Positions 19,169 through 28,854 of a DNA stretch of 64,000 nt are shown in pieces. Each line of letters begins with the position of its first letter. Position 1 is the first letter of the stretch. The notes beneath the pieces were generated by a model. That model saw only the letters and a program-made list of their open reading frames with translations. It was not told where the DNA came from and searched no databases. The stretch lies in the NCBI RefSeq assembly GCF_020091585.1, contig NZ_CP083582.1, positions 434,001 to 498,000 of the forward strand. Direction: 5' to 3'. Made by a program: the position numbers and the translations under genes. Source of the DNA: Kovacikia minuta CCNUW1 (GTDB lineage: Bacteria > Cyanobacteriota > Cyanobacteriia > Leptolyngbyales > Leptolyngbyaceae).

Positions 19169-21130
19169 TCAAATATTGATGCTGTTAGGAATTCGGGAAG
19201 GAAGCAAGTAGGGGTACGCAATGCCGCTGTTCGTCGATCGTTGCTGATCACGCGCTTTAATCGTCGCCTCAATCATTTCTAAATCGGCTTGGAATTGTTT
19301 CAGGATCTGGCGATCGCCACTATCCTTAAACTGAATCAGTTCAGAACTCCCAAACTGCCCCCAACGAATGCCACTCAGGGCAAATGCCAGGGCGATTTGT
19401 TCAACCTCTTCGTTGGCTGGCGGCAGCAACTCTTCCAGGCTGGCAGGAACATCGGGACGGCTATAAAGGGCAAACGGAGCATTGGGGACGTAACCGACAT
19501 AATCAAACTGGCTAAAGTTCACTGCTGCATGCTGGGGACCACAGGTGAAGATAATTACTGTGGCAATATCAATCAGCTGTTGCAGGCTCAGTACTTCTCC
19601 TAGCTGACCGGGAGGAAATTCAGGGACACGCGGATAGGATGGCAAGTGTTCCAGGTTTAATCCGGTGCTATCAATCCAGCTTTTAGGCATCCAGGTGGGT
19701 GCCTGGGGAAACTGGGTTTGAGCCGGGGAAGCGTCTAGTGGATTGCTCAGTTCCGCTACCCAGGCTTGCAGATAGATATCTTTCTGAACGGCCTGATCGT
19801 CTGGATAGTAGCGTTGTAGATAGCGGCTCACATAGCGAGCGATCGCGTTCCAGAGCAGCATTGCATCATCCCGGTAGGGAAAGTCTGGTAGGAATTCTGT
19901 CCCCAATCCCCTTCGTTGAATGTCATGGGGGAGCGCATAATCCTGAAACGGACGCTCGCGGTACGCCCGATTAATCAAACCAATCGAAGCTTTGCGGGTG
20001 GGAGCCATCAGCTCATCGATTGCCCCCCCTTCCCCCAGCAGAATGGTATTACCACGGGTATTAATTGCCAGCAGAAATTGGAAATGGGGACGCAACAGGC
20101 GGTAGAAGGGGTGATTGGTCGGCAATTGGCGGGGAGTGGCGATCGCAAACGCCTCCATTGCCAGATGGGTATAGCAGAGATGGGAAATCAGTTCATGAAA
20201 GGTGACATCAGCGGTTTGGACATAGAGCTTGGCTCGCATCCAATCGTCTAAGGTGCCAGGGCAGGCATGGGATGGGGTAACGACCCTGCCCTTTTCGAGT
20301 TGAATCAGGACTGGTTCCAGCCCGGTATTTGCCTGGTAGAAGAGGGCGATCGGACTGCCAACATAGCGTCCGGGCTGCAAATCTGACTCGGTGAGATGTT
20401 GTAATAAGGGATAGTCGGCAATAAATAGACGATTTTCAGTAACAGCGTGCGTCAAATCAACTGTGCTGCCGTCCATCAGGGCGTAAGATTCACCCAACCA
20501 GGGTTGCAGAATGGCTTGATCAGCAGGTTGCACCCGCCGTATCACCATTGGGTTTTGCCCCGCAAGCCGTTGGCGGGCAAACTCGCGATCGCTCAACTCC
20601 TTGTCGCGCTGATGAATTGCAGCAATTAAAGGTTGTTTGGGCGGATCTGCATCGTATTCCATGCGCCCTTTGGCTTCCAGCACTTTGTAAAAGAGCGATC
20701 GCACGGGCAGGCTATCTGAAGTCCGATTACATAACAACATCGCTTTGGCAGCGTTCTTTGCGGACAGAAGCACCGCAGTCATCGCCCTTCGCTGACGCAC
20801 AAAGCCCGTATTGTATTGCTCATCAGGCGGTAAGTTAAAATTTAACCATTCCGACTGAAAAATCTTCAAATCTACCAGAAACGTAGATAGCAGTGCCCGC
20901 GCTTCCCCCAACTTCCGATCAGCACTTTCAGCCTGTTGGAGCAATAAACTCCAGGGTTGGGACAGTTTTCCTTGAGAGAGTAGATTTTGGCGAAGCTGAA
21001 CCAGCACGTACTGGAGGATTCCGTCTTCTCCAGCATAGGGAAAAAGCCGTGCCGGACCTTTTTCGTCTAGAGCGCCTGGATCGTAGCGGTAGTGCCCCTG
21101 GGACTCGGTGGGAGGAACCTGCATACCCAT
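19169..21130 (-). CDS. Lipoxygenase
   Basis: Non-haem iron dioxygenase acting on polyunsaturated fatty acids. The iron-ligand pattern is complete: HELISHLCYTHLAMEAF supplies H-x4-H, followed by TNHPFYRLLRPH (the second family signature); a third His is in CGPQHAAVNFSQFDYVGY with an Asn nearby; and the protein ends in isoleucine (PNSINI), whose carboxylate is the last ligand in this family. No PLAT domain or catalase fusion is visible. Start placed at ATG 21130 (MGMQVPPTES) with GGAG a few bases upstream; a GTG at 21202 would add 24 residues. Neighbours are unrelated (thf1 upstream). Confidence 0.92.
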   Translation of the reverse strand: MGMQVPPTESQGHYRYDPGALDEKGPARLFPYAGEDGILQYVLVQLRQNLLSQGKLSQPWSLLLQQAESADRKLGEARALLSTFLVDLKIFQSEWLNFNLPPDEQYNTGFVRQRRAMTAVLLSAKNAAKAMLLCNRTSDSLPVRSLFYKVLEAKGRMEYDADPPKQPLIAAIHQRDKELSDREFARQRLAGQNPMVIRRVQPADQAILQPWLGESYALMDGSTVDLTHAVTENRLFIADYPLLQHLTESDLQPGRYVGSPIALFYQANTGLEPVLIQLEKGRVVTPSHACPGTLDDWMRAKLYVQTADVTFHELISHLCYTHLAMEAFAIATPRQLPTNHPFYRLLRPHFQFLLAINTRGNTILLGEGGAIDELMAPTRKASIGLINRAYRERPFQDYALPHDIQRRGLGTEFLPDFPYRDDAMLLWNAIARYVSRYLQRYYPDDQAVQKDIYLQAWVAELSNPLDASPAQTQFPQAPTWMPKSWIDSTGLNLEHLPSYPRVPEFPPGQLGEVLSLQQLIDIATVIIFTCGPQHAAVNFSQFDYVGYVPNAPFALYSRPDVPASLEELLPPANEEVEQIALAFALSGIRWGQFGSSELIQFKDSGDRQILKQFQADLEMIEATIKARDQQRSTNSGIAYPYLLPSRIPNSINI

Positions 21131-21252
21131 AATTTGCTCCAACGATATATAAAATTCAACCTCACTTAAATCATAGTCTTCCGCTCTTCTCCCACCCCTC
21201 ACCCGAAGTTGGGAGAAGATACAGAAATTGAATCGGGTTGAAAGTTACAGAA

Positions 21253-21994
21253 TCAGGAACCTGAAGCAGTTTCCCCGGTCGATTCTGGAGTATCTGAAGG
21301 GGGGGTGGAGGCAGCCGCAGCTTTGGCTTTTTCACGCTCTTCCCGCTTTTTGCGCTCTGCTTGCAAGGCATCTTCCATCACAATGCGAGCCTGTGCCATC
21401 TTTTCCAGATTGCTGCGGTAAAGTTCCAAATCTTTCTGGAATTTTTCTTCTGGCAGGTTGAGGGTGGCACAAATCTTCTTAAGCGCTTCAGTTCGCTGGG
21501 TTTCGTCTTTTACAAGTTCGGGATCTGCCAGTTCTAGCAGAGTATATACCCCGATCGCAAACAAACGACTGTACTTGAACTGAGGATTGTGGGCGATCGT
21601 TCGCACAGATTCTTGTAAATCTGCTGCATCGGCGATGGGTGAGGATTGCTCCAACCAGGAGACAAGTTCCTGCTGGGATAGGCGATTGGCGATCGCTCCC
21701 AGTCGCTCGGCATCGTGCCTATAGCGGTTTGGATCATCCTCTAAAGCTTTACAAAGACCGTCAAAAATTGAGGTAATATCCGCCTCTGGACGATATCCCT
21801 GCATAAATCGGTTGAATGCAGTGACGACACCAAGGGCATAGATCGGATCGTAGCGGAAGTCCGCATTCACTGCCAGCAAATGCATCTCTACCATGAGTTC
21901 TTCCAGCCACCCTGCGGTAGATTGAATTAATCGGGCGAGTGTGGATGGTGTAAAAGGCTCGCTTCGTTTCTGAGACAGTGCGGACGTTGTTCAC
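21253..21994 (-). pseudogene. thf1: Thylakoid formation 1 / Psb29 gene with a +1 frameshift
   Basis: Thf1/Psb29 aids photosystem II biogenesis and FtsH control. The N-terminal peptide [20 protein letters not shown] to SIYRRV is encoded in one frame (to about 21910), while [22 protein letters not shown] and the rest follow in the next frame from 21900. The join reads '...SIYRRV-(V)[10 protein letters not shown]' if one base, the g at 21906, is removed. The rest is full length, with a low-complexity KKREEREKAKAAAAS tail. GTG at 21994 gives the canonical start; an ATG at 22018 is also possible. Either a disrupted gene or an assembly error; translation could otherwise begin only at 21894, losing the conserved N-terminus. 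Confidence 0.85.
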
Positions 21995-22266
21995 AGTAAA
22001 AGTTAGAGTGGGCGACATACCTCCCATTCTCTCGCTTGACGACAACTTTGCCAAGTTTTGAAAAGAGGCGATTAGGTGTCAGATGCCAGGTGTCAGGTGT
22101 TGGGGAAAGGATATTAGAGATATAAAGGGTTTTGAGTTTTGAATTAGGCTATTCGTTATTCGTCATTGCTGGCAGTCGATCTACTTCCCCTCACCCCCTC
22201 ACCTCCCCATCTCCCTTACCTTCCTCATCTCTCATCTCCCATCCCCCATCCTCCATCCTTGCCCCT

Positions 22267-22875
22267 ATGGATTCTTCCCTTCTTACCCTTGCCCGTTATA
22301 TGTCAGGTGAATTTGACAACCGGGAACAGGCGATCGCAGAACCAATCTGGTACGTTCACCTGCGGCTATGGCAGCGCCCCGTTCCCCTATTTACGGAAGA
22401 TAGCCTGACCCTGTTTGCAGAGCAGGCAAATATTCTCCAGTCAGGGCAACCCTATCGCCAGCGTCTTTTACGGCTAAGACAGGTTGCCAATGAGCCTGAA
22501 TCGCCTCTACAGGTGCAGTATTACAGCTTCAAAGATCCGGGTGCGATCAGCGGCGCAGGCAGCCAACCAGAAATTCTCCAAACCATTACGCTGGATCAAA
22601 TCGATCGGCTACCCGGTTGTGTTCTCCATGTCACCCAGCCCACAGCCCATGCCTTTGTCGCTTCCCCCCCACCCGATAGCCCCTGCTATTTCACCTATCA
22701 GGGCGAAACCCGTCAGGTTTCCCTGGGTTTTGAAGCCAGATCTGAACAATTTTTGAGTTACGACAAAGGCGTTGATATCGAAACAGGCAAAGCCTTGTGG
22801 GGGGCAATTATGGGGCCTTACCGCTACACCAAGCGTCAGGATTTTGCTGACGAGCTAAGGGAAAAGGGGGAGTAG
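22267..22875 (+). CDS. cpcT: Chromophore lyase CpcT/CpeT family
   Basis: Attaches phycocyanobilin (or a related bilin) to a cysteine of phycobiliprotein beta subunits. 202 residues from ATG 22267 (MDSSLLTLARYMSGEFDNREQA), the usual CpcT length and N-terminus; the open frame upstream to 22132 is made of repeat-like DNA and is not part of the protein. Family landmarks: IWYVHLRLW, the LQVQYYSFKDP stretch, GCVLHVT, and the C-terminal YDKGVDIETGKALWGAIMGPY, in which CpcT proteins usually have (V)WG. Whether it is CpcT (beta Cys-153) or CpeT cannot be told from sequence. No phycobilisome genes in the window. Confidence 0.88.
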   Translation: MDSSLLTLARYMSGEFDNREQAIAEPIWYVHLRLWQRPVPLFTEDSLTLFAEQANILQSGQPYRQRLLRLRQVANEPESPLQVQYYSFKDPGAISGAGSQPEILQTITLDQIDRLPGCVLHVTQPTAHAFVASPPPDSPCYFTYQGETRQVSLGFEARSEQFLSYDKGVDIETGKALWGAIMGPYRYTKRQDFADELREKGE

Positions 22876-23037
22876 GGAGTAGGGAGTAGGGAGTAGGGAG
22901 TAGGGAGTAGGGAAGAAGAGTTTTGAATTTTGGATTGTTGTCCCCGTATCCCTGCTGCCTGCTGCCCTCCGCCTTCTTCCTCCCTTTCATCCCCCATCCC
23001 CCATCCCTCCTCCCTTCTTCGCCCTCTGCCTTTTGCC
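22866..23037. repeat. Intergenic low-complexity cassette
   Basis: Five or more copies of 'agtaggg', then 'gttttgaattttgga', then polypyrimidine units (tgctgccctccgccttc, catcccccatcc). It has the same module set as the intragenic inserts. It also forms the last codons of cpcT. Confidence 0.85.
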
Positions 23038-23838
23038 CTACCGATACAGCGGGCTATTACCAGGATTCAGCAGCCGGGGATGATGCACATCATAGAGGGG
23101 ATCATTGGTAAATAGATCCCGTCGGCTATCTCCTTTCTTGATAAAGAGAAACGTGTTTTGAATGTACCAGGGTTCCAGGTCGTTGCGGAACCAGAAGGGT
23201 GTTCTAAAGAGGTCTAAACACTCGTAGTTTCTAATCCGAAACAGTTTGATCCAGTAGCTCTGATTCTGCTCGTTGATATGCCCCTGTCCTCCCTGGTGTT
23301 TCATGGCAGCCCCAAACATCACCAGATCCGCAGCCTGACAAATATCTCCAATAAATGAATCCGCTCTTTCTGCTGACAAATGTTCTGCCACTTCTAAGCT
23401 CATTGCCAGATCAAATTTTCGTTCTGTTTTGTAAGGTTTTTGCAAATCGTGGAAAGCGTAATGGAGGTTGGGGTTTTGCACCTTATCTTTGACCCATTCT
23501 CCTTCTACAGCTTGTAAATGCTCGACGCCGAGTTCCTGTGCTGCCTGAAGCCAGGTTCCTATACCTGCGCCAAAATCAATGATGGAGTTGGGTTTGTAGA
23601 AGTTAAATAGGTATTTGAAAAATTCCTGAGCCGTTCTGTAGGAGCCTGAAGATTGGTGGGCGTAAAAGGCGGTATCGTAAATTTCCTTGGGAATTAACGC
23701 CAGGATTTCCTTCGCTTCCTGACAGTCGGGTAGGTACACCAGAATCGTATTGCAGAGGCTTTCTGCTTCTTTATATTGTCTGTTTTGGTAAAAGGTGTGG
23801 GCAGTCTGGATGGCTTCGGGCAACGTTAAGGTCGTCAT
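23038..23838 (-). CDS. Class I SAM-dependent methyltransferase
   Basis: A 266-residue protein: a short TPR-like helical hairpin at the N-terminus (QTAHTFYQNRQYKEAESLCNTILVYLPD), then a Rossmann methyltransferase. Motif I is SIIDFGAGIGTWLQAA with an acidic partner in LQAVEGEW, and DLAMSLEVAEHL is motif II-like, typical of the Methyltransf_11/12/23 group. Substrate unknown; the TPR start suggests association with the TPR-glycosyltransferase encoded divergently 138 bp away, perhaps in glycan modification. That link is inference. Confidence 0.82.
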   Translation of the reverse strand: MTTLTLPEAIQTAHTFYQNRQYKEAESLCNTILVYLPDCQEAKEILALIPKEIYDTAFYAHQSSGSYRTAQEFFKYLFNFYKPNSIIDFGAGIGTWLQAAQELGVEHLQAVEGEWVKDKVQNPNLHYAFHDLQKPYKTERKFDLAMSLEVAEHLSAERADSFIGDICQAADLVMFGAAMKHQGGQGHINEQNQSYWIKLFRIRNYECLDLFRTPFWFRNDLEPWYIQNTFLFIKKGDSRRDLFTNDPLYDVHHPRLLNPGNSPLYR

Positions 23839-23976
23839 AGTTTTGGGGGTGGAGTAAGGAATGGGGCGTCACTGCTAATGAGGTTACCCAAATCAGCAGA
23901 TAAGTGAACGGGTGGACATGATAATGACGAGTTCCTCTGGGAATGCTAATTAGGATAGTGTCCCCCAAGGCAAAAA

Positions 23977-26900
23977 ATGAGCATTTCCCTCATGGCGAAT
24001 TCCCCTAAGCCACTGACGATCGCTTTGCAATACCAGCGAGAAGGACGATTTCGGGAAGCAGAGCAGGTTTATCGAGAAATCCTTGAGCAGCAGGCAGACT
24101 CGGTTGATGCCCTCAATTTGCTAGGAGCGCTGGTCTATCAACAGGGTAGATTTGAGGAAGCGGTCGCCTATTTTGAGCAAGTTCTAGGGCTACAGCCGAA
24201 TAATCCAGATGCCTATAACAGCTTGGGAGTAGCTCTGAAGGGGCAGGGCAATGCGGAGGCAGCGATCGGTTATTATCGGCAGGCATTGGCACTGCGTCCC
24301 TATCATCCGGAGGTTCATAATAATTTAGGGAACGCGTTACGCGAATTGGGGCAGGTGGAGGCGGCGATCGCTGCCTACCAGCAAGCCCTTGATCTGAAAT
24401 CTGCCTACCCGGAGGCCCACAACAATCTGGGGGCAATGCTGAAGCAGCAGGGCAAGCTAGAAGCAGCCATTACCCACTATCGGCAGGCAATTTCGCTGAA
24501 ACCCAACTATGCAGAGGCATATCAGAATTTGGGAGCCGCGTTACATCGGCAGGGCAATCTGACCGAAGCGATCCAGGCTTATCAACAGGCGTTGTTGCTG
24601 AAACCGAACTATCCAGAGGTGTATAACAGTCTGGGGAATGTGTTGCAGCAGCAGGAAAAATTTGAGGCGGCGATCGCGCACCACCAACAGGCGATTGCCC
24701 TTAAGCCCAGATACCCGGAGGCCTATCATAGTTTGGCAAATGCTTTGCAGCAGCAGGGCAAACTGGCGGAAGCCGTGGTACAATACCACCAGGCACTCGC
24801 GCTTCGAGCGGACTATCCGGAAGCCTTGAGCAACCTGGGGAATGCCCTACAGGAGCAAGGCAAGCTGGATGAAGCGATCGCCCATTATCAGCGGGCACTG
24901 GAGCTTCGCCCTGACTTTGCCGAAGCTTTAAGCAATCTCGGTTCCGTCCTTAAAGAACAGCGTCAGTTTGAGGCAGCGATCGCCCATTTTCAACAAGCAA
25001 TTGCCCTGCGACCGGACTATGCTGAGGTTCACAATAACCTGGGAAATGTTTACCAGGAGCAGGGAAACTTTGAAGCGGCGATCGCCGCTTACCAAAAAGC
25101 CCTCTCAATTCGACCCGACTTTTCCGATATTCATAGCAATTTGGGCAATATTCTCCAGCTAGTTGGCAGATTTGAGGAAGCGTTTGAGCATTTTGAGCAG
25201 GCGATCGCAACCCAGCCCAGTAATGCGGGAGCCTACAATAATTTGGGAATTGCCCTGCGAAATCATGGTCAGATCGACGCCTCATTTGCTGCCTACGAGC
25301 AGGCGATCGCTCTCAATCCAGAATTTGTCGAAGCCCACTGGAACAAAGCGCTGACCCAATTACTCAACGGAGACTTGCACCAGGGTTTTGCTGGTTACGA
25401 GTGGCGATTCCGCTGGAGCCGATTCCAACAACAAAACCCAGCCCGTCCCTATGCCCAACCCCGTTGGGACGGCTCCGACCTGGAAGGCAAAACCATCTTT
25501 CTCTATACCGAACAAGGGATGGGCGACACCATTCAGTTTATTCGCTACGCGCCTCTGCTTGCCCAGCGTGGGGCAACTGTCATTGTTGAATCTCAACCCA
25601 CCCTTGTGAATCTATTAAGCACCGTTCCCGGTATTCATCAGGTCATTCCCTACGGTTCCCCTCCCCCCACCTTAGATGTTCACGCTCCTTTGATGAGCTT
25701 ACCGCAAATCCTGGGAACTACATTGGAGACAATTCCCGCTGAAATACCGTATTTAGGGAATGGGGAGGGTAAGGCAGAAGGCGGGGAGTCAGGAGCCAGG
25801 AGTCAGGAGTCAGAGGAGCGTTCTCAGCTCTCAGCTCTCAGCTCTCAGCTCTCAGATTCAATTCAAAATTCAAAATTCAAAATTCAAAATTCTTCTCCCC
25901 CACTCTCTTTGAAAATTGGCATCGTCTGGACAGGGAATCTGGACAACCCCTATAACCGTGCCCGTACCTGTCCTTTAGAATTACTGCTTACTCTGGCAAA
26001 CTTACCTGACATTAACCTCTATAGCCTCCAGAAGGAGTTGCAACCTGCGGATCTGGAACTGTTGCAGGCGCATCCTGAAGTGCAGGATTTGCGAGAATAT
26101 TTGACCGATTTTGTCGCCACAGCAAATTTGATGGATCAGCTTGATCTGGTAATTTCTGTGGATACGGCAGTTGCCCACCTGGCAGGTGCTTTAGGTAAAC
26201 CTGTCTGGTTATTATTACCCTCCACACCGGACTGGCGTTGGCTGCTAAGGCGGGAAGATAGCCCCTGGTATCCCACCATGCGGTTATTCCGCCAGCCTTC
26301 CTTTGGGGATTGGCAGGGGGTGATGGAGCAGGTGAGGGAGGCGTTAGGGCAGAGGGGAGAGGGGAAAGGGGGAAAGGGGAAAGGGGGAAAGGGAAAAGGG
26401 AAAAGGGGAAAGGGGGAAAGGGGGAAAGGGAAAGGGAGGAAGAAGGAAGCCAGGAGTCAGAAGCCAGGAGCCAGGAGCCAGTCCTCAGCACTCAGTCCTC
26501 AGTCCTTGGCTTCAACTCACAACTCAAACCTTAAACCTCAAAACTCTTCCCCCCTCCCCCCTCCCTCAGGCCTCCCTTCTTCCTCCTATCCAGAGGAACT
26601 GAAAGTGGCGATTCGCCATCACCAGGCAGGGCGGATCAGAGAGGCGGAGCAGGTTTGTCATCAGATCTTGCAGCAACGGGAGCACCCGGAGGTTTGGCAT
26701 TTGTTGGGGTTGATTGCCCATCAGGAGCGGCGGCTGGAGGCGGCGATCGCCCATTATCAGAACGCTCTGAGGCTAAATCCAGATCACTATGACACCCACA
26801 ACAATATTGCGGTAGCGCTGCATGAGCAGAACCAAATTGATGCGGCAATTGTTCATTACGAGCGGGCTTTGGCGCTGAAGCTGGACTACGCGGATGCCCA

Positions 26901-28236
26901 TAATAACTATGCCAATGCGCTGCGATCGAAAGGTCAGGCGCAGGCAGCGATCGCCCATTATCGGCAGGCGATCGCCTATCAACCCCACTACCCCGATGCC
27001 CACAACAATCTGGGGCTGGTACTTTTTGCAGAGGGGGAGTTTGAACAGGCAGCGGCATGTTACCGGCAGGCGATCGCATTACGCCCGACCTATGCCCAGG
27101 CGCACAACCACCTTGGCAATGCCTTGAAAGAACTGGGGGATTTTGCATCAGCGACGCAGCACTATCGGCAGGCGCTCGCCCTCAAACCCAATTACGCCAA
27201 GGCATACAATAATTGGGGCAATATTTTTCGAGATGAGGGAGAGTTGCAGACCGCGATTCAGTATTATGACCAGGCGATCGCGCTGGAGCCTGATTTTGCC
27301 GAAGCCCATTGGAATAAGGCACTCACTCTGCTGATAGGTGGCGACCTGAAGCGGGGCTTTGCCGAATACGAATGGCGCTGGCAGGTCAAAAATTTGGCAT
27401 CTTTTCAACCGATGCGATCGTTCCCTGCTCCGCTTTGGGATGGGTCTCCCTTAGAAGGCAAAACGATCTTCCTCCACGCGGAACAGGGCATGGGAGATAT
27501 CATTCAGTTCGTTCGCTATGTCTCTCTTGTCCGCGATCGAGGAGGACGGGTGATTTTAGAATGTCACACCCCCTTGGTAAATCTATTCCAAACCATCCCT
27601 GCCATTCAGCAGATCGTCCCCTACGGCAGTCCCCCGCCTCCATTTGATGTCCACGCTCCGTTGATGAGCCTGCCCCATATTTTGGGAACGACTCTGGAGA
27701 GCATTCCTGCCCAGGTGCCGTACTTGTCTGTCCCCACACCCCACACCCCACACCCCACACCCCTCAAAGTTGGCATCGTCTGGTCTGGCAATCCCCAAAA
27801 TCCCTACAACCGTGCTCGAACCTGTCCCCTCGATTGGTTACTCACACTGACAGAGATTTCTGACATTCAACTTTTCAGTTTGCAAAAAGAATTGCAACCT
27901 GCTGACCTGGAACGATTGCAGGCGCATCCTGAGGTGCAAGATTTGCGGGAGCAACTGACTGATTTTGTGCAGACTGCAATGCTAATTGGGCAGCTTGACC
28001 TGATTATTTCAGTGGATACAGCAGTGACACATCTGGCGGGCGCTTTGGGTAAACCAGTCTGGCTGCTATTGCCTTTTGCTCCCGATTGGCGCTGGATGTT
28101 AGCGCGGGAAGATAGCCCCTGGTATCCCACCATGCGCCTTTTCCGACAGCACACGCTCAATGATTGGCAAGGCGTCGTCGATCGGGTTCGAGCGGCTTTG
28201 TTGCGAGAGAAACTGGGGGTGAGGGGTGAGGAGTGA
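23977..28236 (+). CDS. Tandem TPR-glycosyltransferase protein (two TPR+GT halves)
   Basis: 1419 residues in two homologous halves. Half 1: about 13 canonical TPRs (units like YPEAHNNLGAMLKQQGKLEAAI, 34 residues apart), then a GT domain with FLYTEQGMGDTIQFIRYAPLL, LKIGIVWTGNLDNPYNRARTCPLE, and LVISVDTAVAHLAGALGKPVWLLLP. Half 2 (from about residue 870) repeats this with about 8 TPRs. The GT domain resembles the heptosyltransferase/GT9-like fold common in bacterial TPR-GT proteins; substrate unknown. Low-complexity inserts interrupt it at three places: before LKIGIVW in half 1, between halves, and before LKVGIVW in half 2. All are in frame. Probably cytoplasmic glycan or protein glycosyltransferase. 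Confidence 0.88.
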   Translation: MSISLMANSPKPLTIALQYQREGRFREAEQVYREILEQQADSVDALNLLGALVYQQGRFEEAVAYFEQVLGLQPNNPDAYNSLGVALKGQGNAEAAIGYYRQALALRPYHPEVHNNLGNALRELGQVEAAIAAYQQALDLKSAYPEAHNNLGAMLKQQGKLEAAITHYRQAISLKPNYAEAYQNLGAALHRQGNLTEAIQAYQQALLLKPNYPEVYNSLGNVLQQQEKFEAAIAHHQQAIALKPRYPEAYHSLANALQQQGKLAEAVVQYHQALALRADYPEALSNLGNALQEQGKLDEAIAHYQRALELRPDFAEALSNLGSVLKEQRQFEAAIAHFQQAIALRPDYAEVHNNLGNVYQEQGNFEAAIAAYQKALSIRPDFSDIHSNLGNILQLVGRFEEAFEHFEQAIATQPSNAGAYNNLGIALRNHGQIDASFAAYEQAIALNPEFVEAHWNKALTQLLNGDLHQGFAGYEWRFRWSRFQQQNPARPYAQPRWDGSDLEGKTIFLYTEQGMGDTIQFIRYAPLLAQRGATVIVESQPTLVNLLSTVPGIHQVIPYGSPPPTLDVHAPLMSLPQILGTTLETIPAEIPYLGNGEGKAEGGESGARSQESEERSQLSALSSQLSDSIQNSKFKIQNSSPPLSLKIGIVWTGNLDNPYNRARTCPLELLLTLANLPDINLYSLQKELQPADLELLQAHPEVQDLREYLTDFVATANLMDQLDLVISVDTAVAHLAGALGKPVWLLLPSTPDWRWLLRREDSPWYPTMRLFRQPSFGDWQGVMEQVREALGQRGEGKGGKGKGGKGKGKRGKGERGKGKGRKKEARSQKPGARSQSSALSPQSLASTHNSNLKPQNSSPLPPPSGLPSSSYPEELKVAIRHHQAGRIREAEQVCHQILQQREHPEVWHLLGLIAHQERRLEAAIAHYQNALRLNPDHYDTHNNIAVALHEQNQIDAAIVHYERALALKLDYADAHNNYANALRSKGQAQAAIAHYRQAIAYQPHYPDAHNNLGLVLFAEGEFEQAAACYRQAIALRPTYAQAHNHLGNALKELGDFASATQHYRQALALKPNYAKAYNNWGNIFRDEGELQTAIQYYDQAIALEPDFAEAHWNKALTLLIGGDLKRGFAEYEWRWQVKNLASFQPMRSFPAPLWDGSPLEGKTIFLHAEQGMGDIIQFVRYVSLVRDRGGRVILECHTPLVNLFQTIPAIQQIVPYGSPPPPFDVHAPLMSLPHILGTTLESIPAQVPYLSVPTPHTPHPTPLKVGIVWSGNPQNPYNRARTCPLDWLLTLTEISDIQLFSLQKELQPADLERLQAHPEVQDLREQLTDFVQTAMLIGQLDLIISVDTAVTHLAGALGKPVWLLLPFAPDWRWMLAREDSPWYPTMRLFRQHTLNDWQGVVDRVRAALLREKLGVRGEE
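25759..25905 (+). repeat. Low-complexity insert in GT domain 1
   Basis: Encodes KAEGGESGARSQESEE, then LSALSSQLS, then QNSKFKIQNSS: repeats of 'ggagtcagg', 'ctcagctctcag' and 'aaaattcaaaattc'. It sits directly before the beta-strand LKIGIVW. Confidence 0.85.
26337..26580 (+). repeat. Low-complexity linker between the two halves
   Basis: A run of 'ggggaaagg' units encodes a Gly/Lys/Arg tract, followed by 'ccaggagtcag', 'ctcagtcctcag', 'ctcaaaact' and 'ccccctccc' modules. Frame is kept. Confidence 0.85.
27725..27767 (+). repeat. Short 'cccacacc' insert in GT domain 2
   Basis: Encodes PTPHTPHPTP immediately before LKVGIVW, the same site used by the insert in GT domain 1. Confidence 0.8.
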
Positions 28237-28299
28237 GGGTCTAGGAGCTAGGAACTAGGGGCTAGGAGTTCCCTACTCTCGACTCCCCACTCCCCATGC

Positions 28300-28854
28300 T
28301 TAAAACCTTAAACCAACGCCTGCCTGCAAAGAGGCGGCGGTTCCACCGCTGTTGCGATAGGCATTGAAGGCAATGATGGCGTTGCCAAATAAAACTGCAT
28401 CACTGTTGGGCAGGGCATAGTCAACCCCTGGCTGAATCACAAAGGCGGTTTGGTTGCCAACGGGCGTTGTGCCAGAGGCGTTAAACGCAGCTCCCAAGCC
28501 AACATAAACATCGGTACGCCAGTTTACCGGAATGTCGTAGGAGACGGTTGGAACGGCGGCAGTTCCACTGCCAATTAATACCTGGGCGCGTGCCGAAACA
28601 GGAACTTTAAGAAACTTATAGCGAAAGGCAATATTGGCAGCCGTTTCGCTGTCTTCTCCAATGCCGCCACTGGTTACCCCAACGGCAGCACCAAGCCCAA
28701 TGTAGCTACCGTAGGCAGCCTGTGCCATTGCTGGTGATGAAGTTGCCAGGGTGCATCCCGCTGCGATCGCCGCCCCTCCCACAACAGCCATTCCACCCTG
28801 CCAGAAGCGCGTTACTTGCTGGCTGGAAAATAAACTTCTGAAATATTTCATCAT
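28300..28854 (-). CDS. Small outer-membrane beta-barrel-like protein
   Basis: 184 residues: signal peptide (residues about 18-45, ending SPAMAQA), then Gly/Ala-rich amphipathic strands (YGSYIGLGAAVGVTSGG, RYKFLKVPVSARAQVLIG, DVYVGLGAAFN) and a terminal aromatic residue (AGVGLRF), the C-terminal signature of outer-membrane barrels. Probably an eight-stranded opacity/OmpA-like barrel. Role unknown. Minus strand, with a 332-bp upstream gap that carries a perfect hairpin. Confidence 0.75.
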   Translation of the reverse strand: MMKYFRSLFSSQQVTRFWQGGMAVVGGAAIAAGCTLATSSPAMAQAAYGSYIGLGAAVGVTSGGIGEDSETAANIAFRYKFLKVPVSARAQVLIGSGTAAVPTVSYDIPVNWRTDVYVGLGAAFNASGTTPVGNQTAFVIQPGVDYALPNSDAVLFGNAIIAFNAYRNSGGTAASLQAGVGLRF

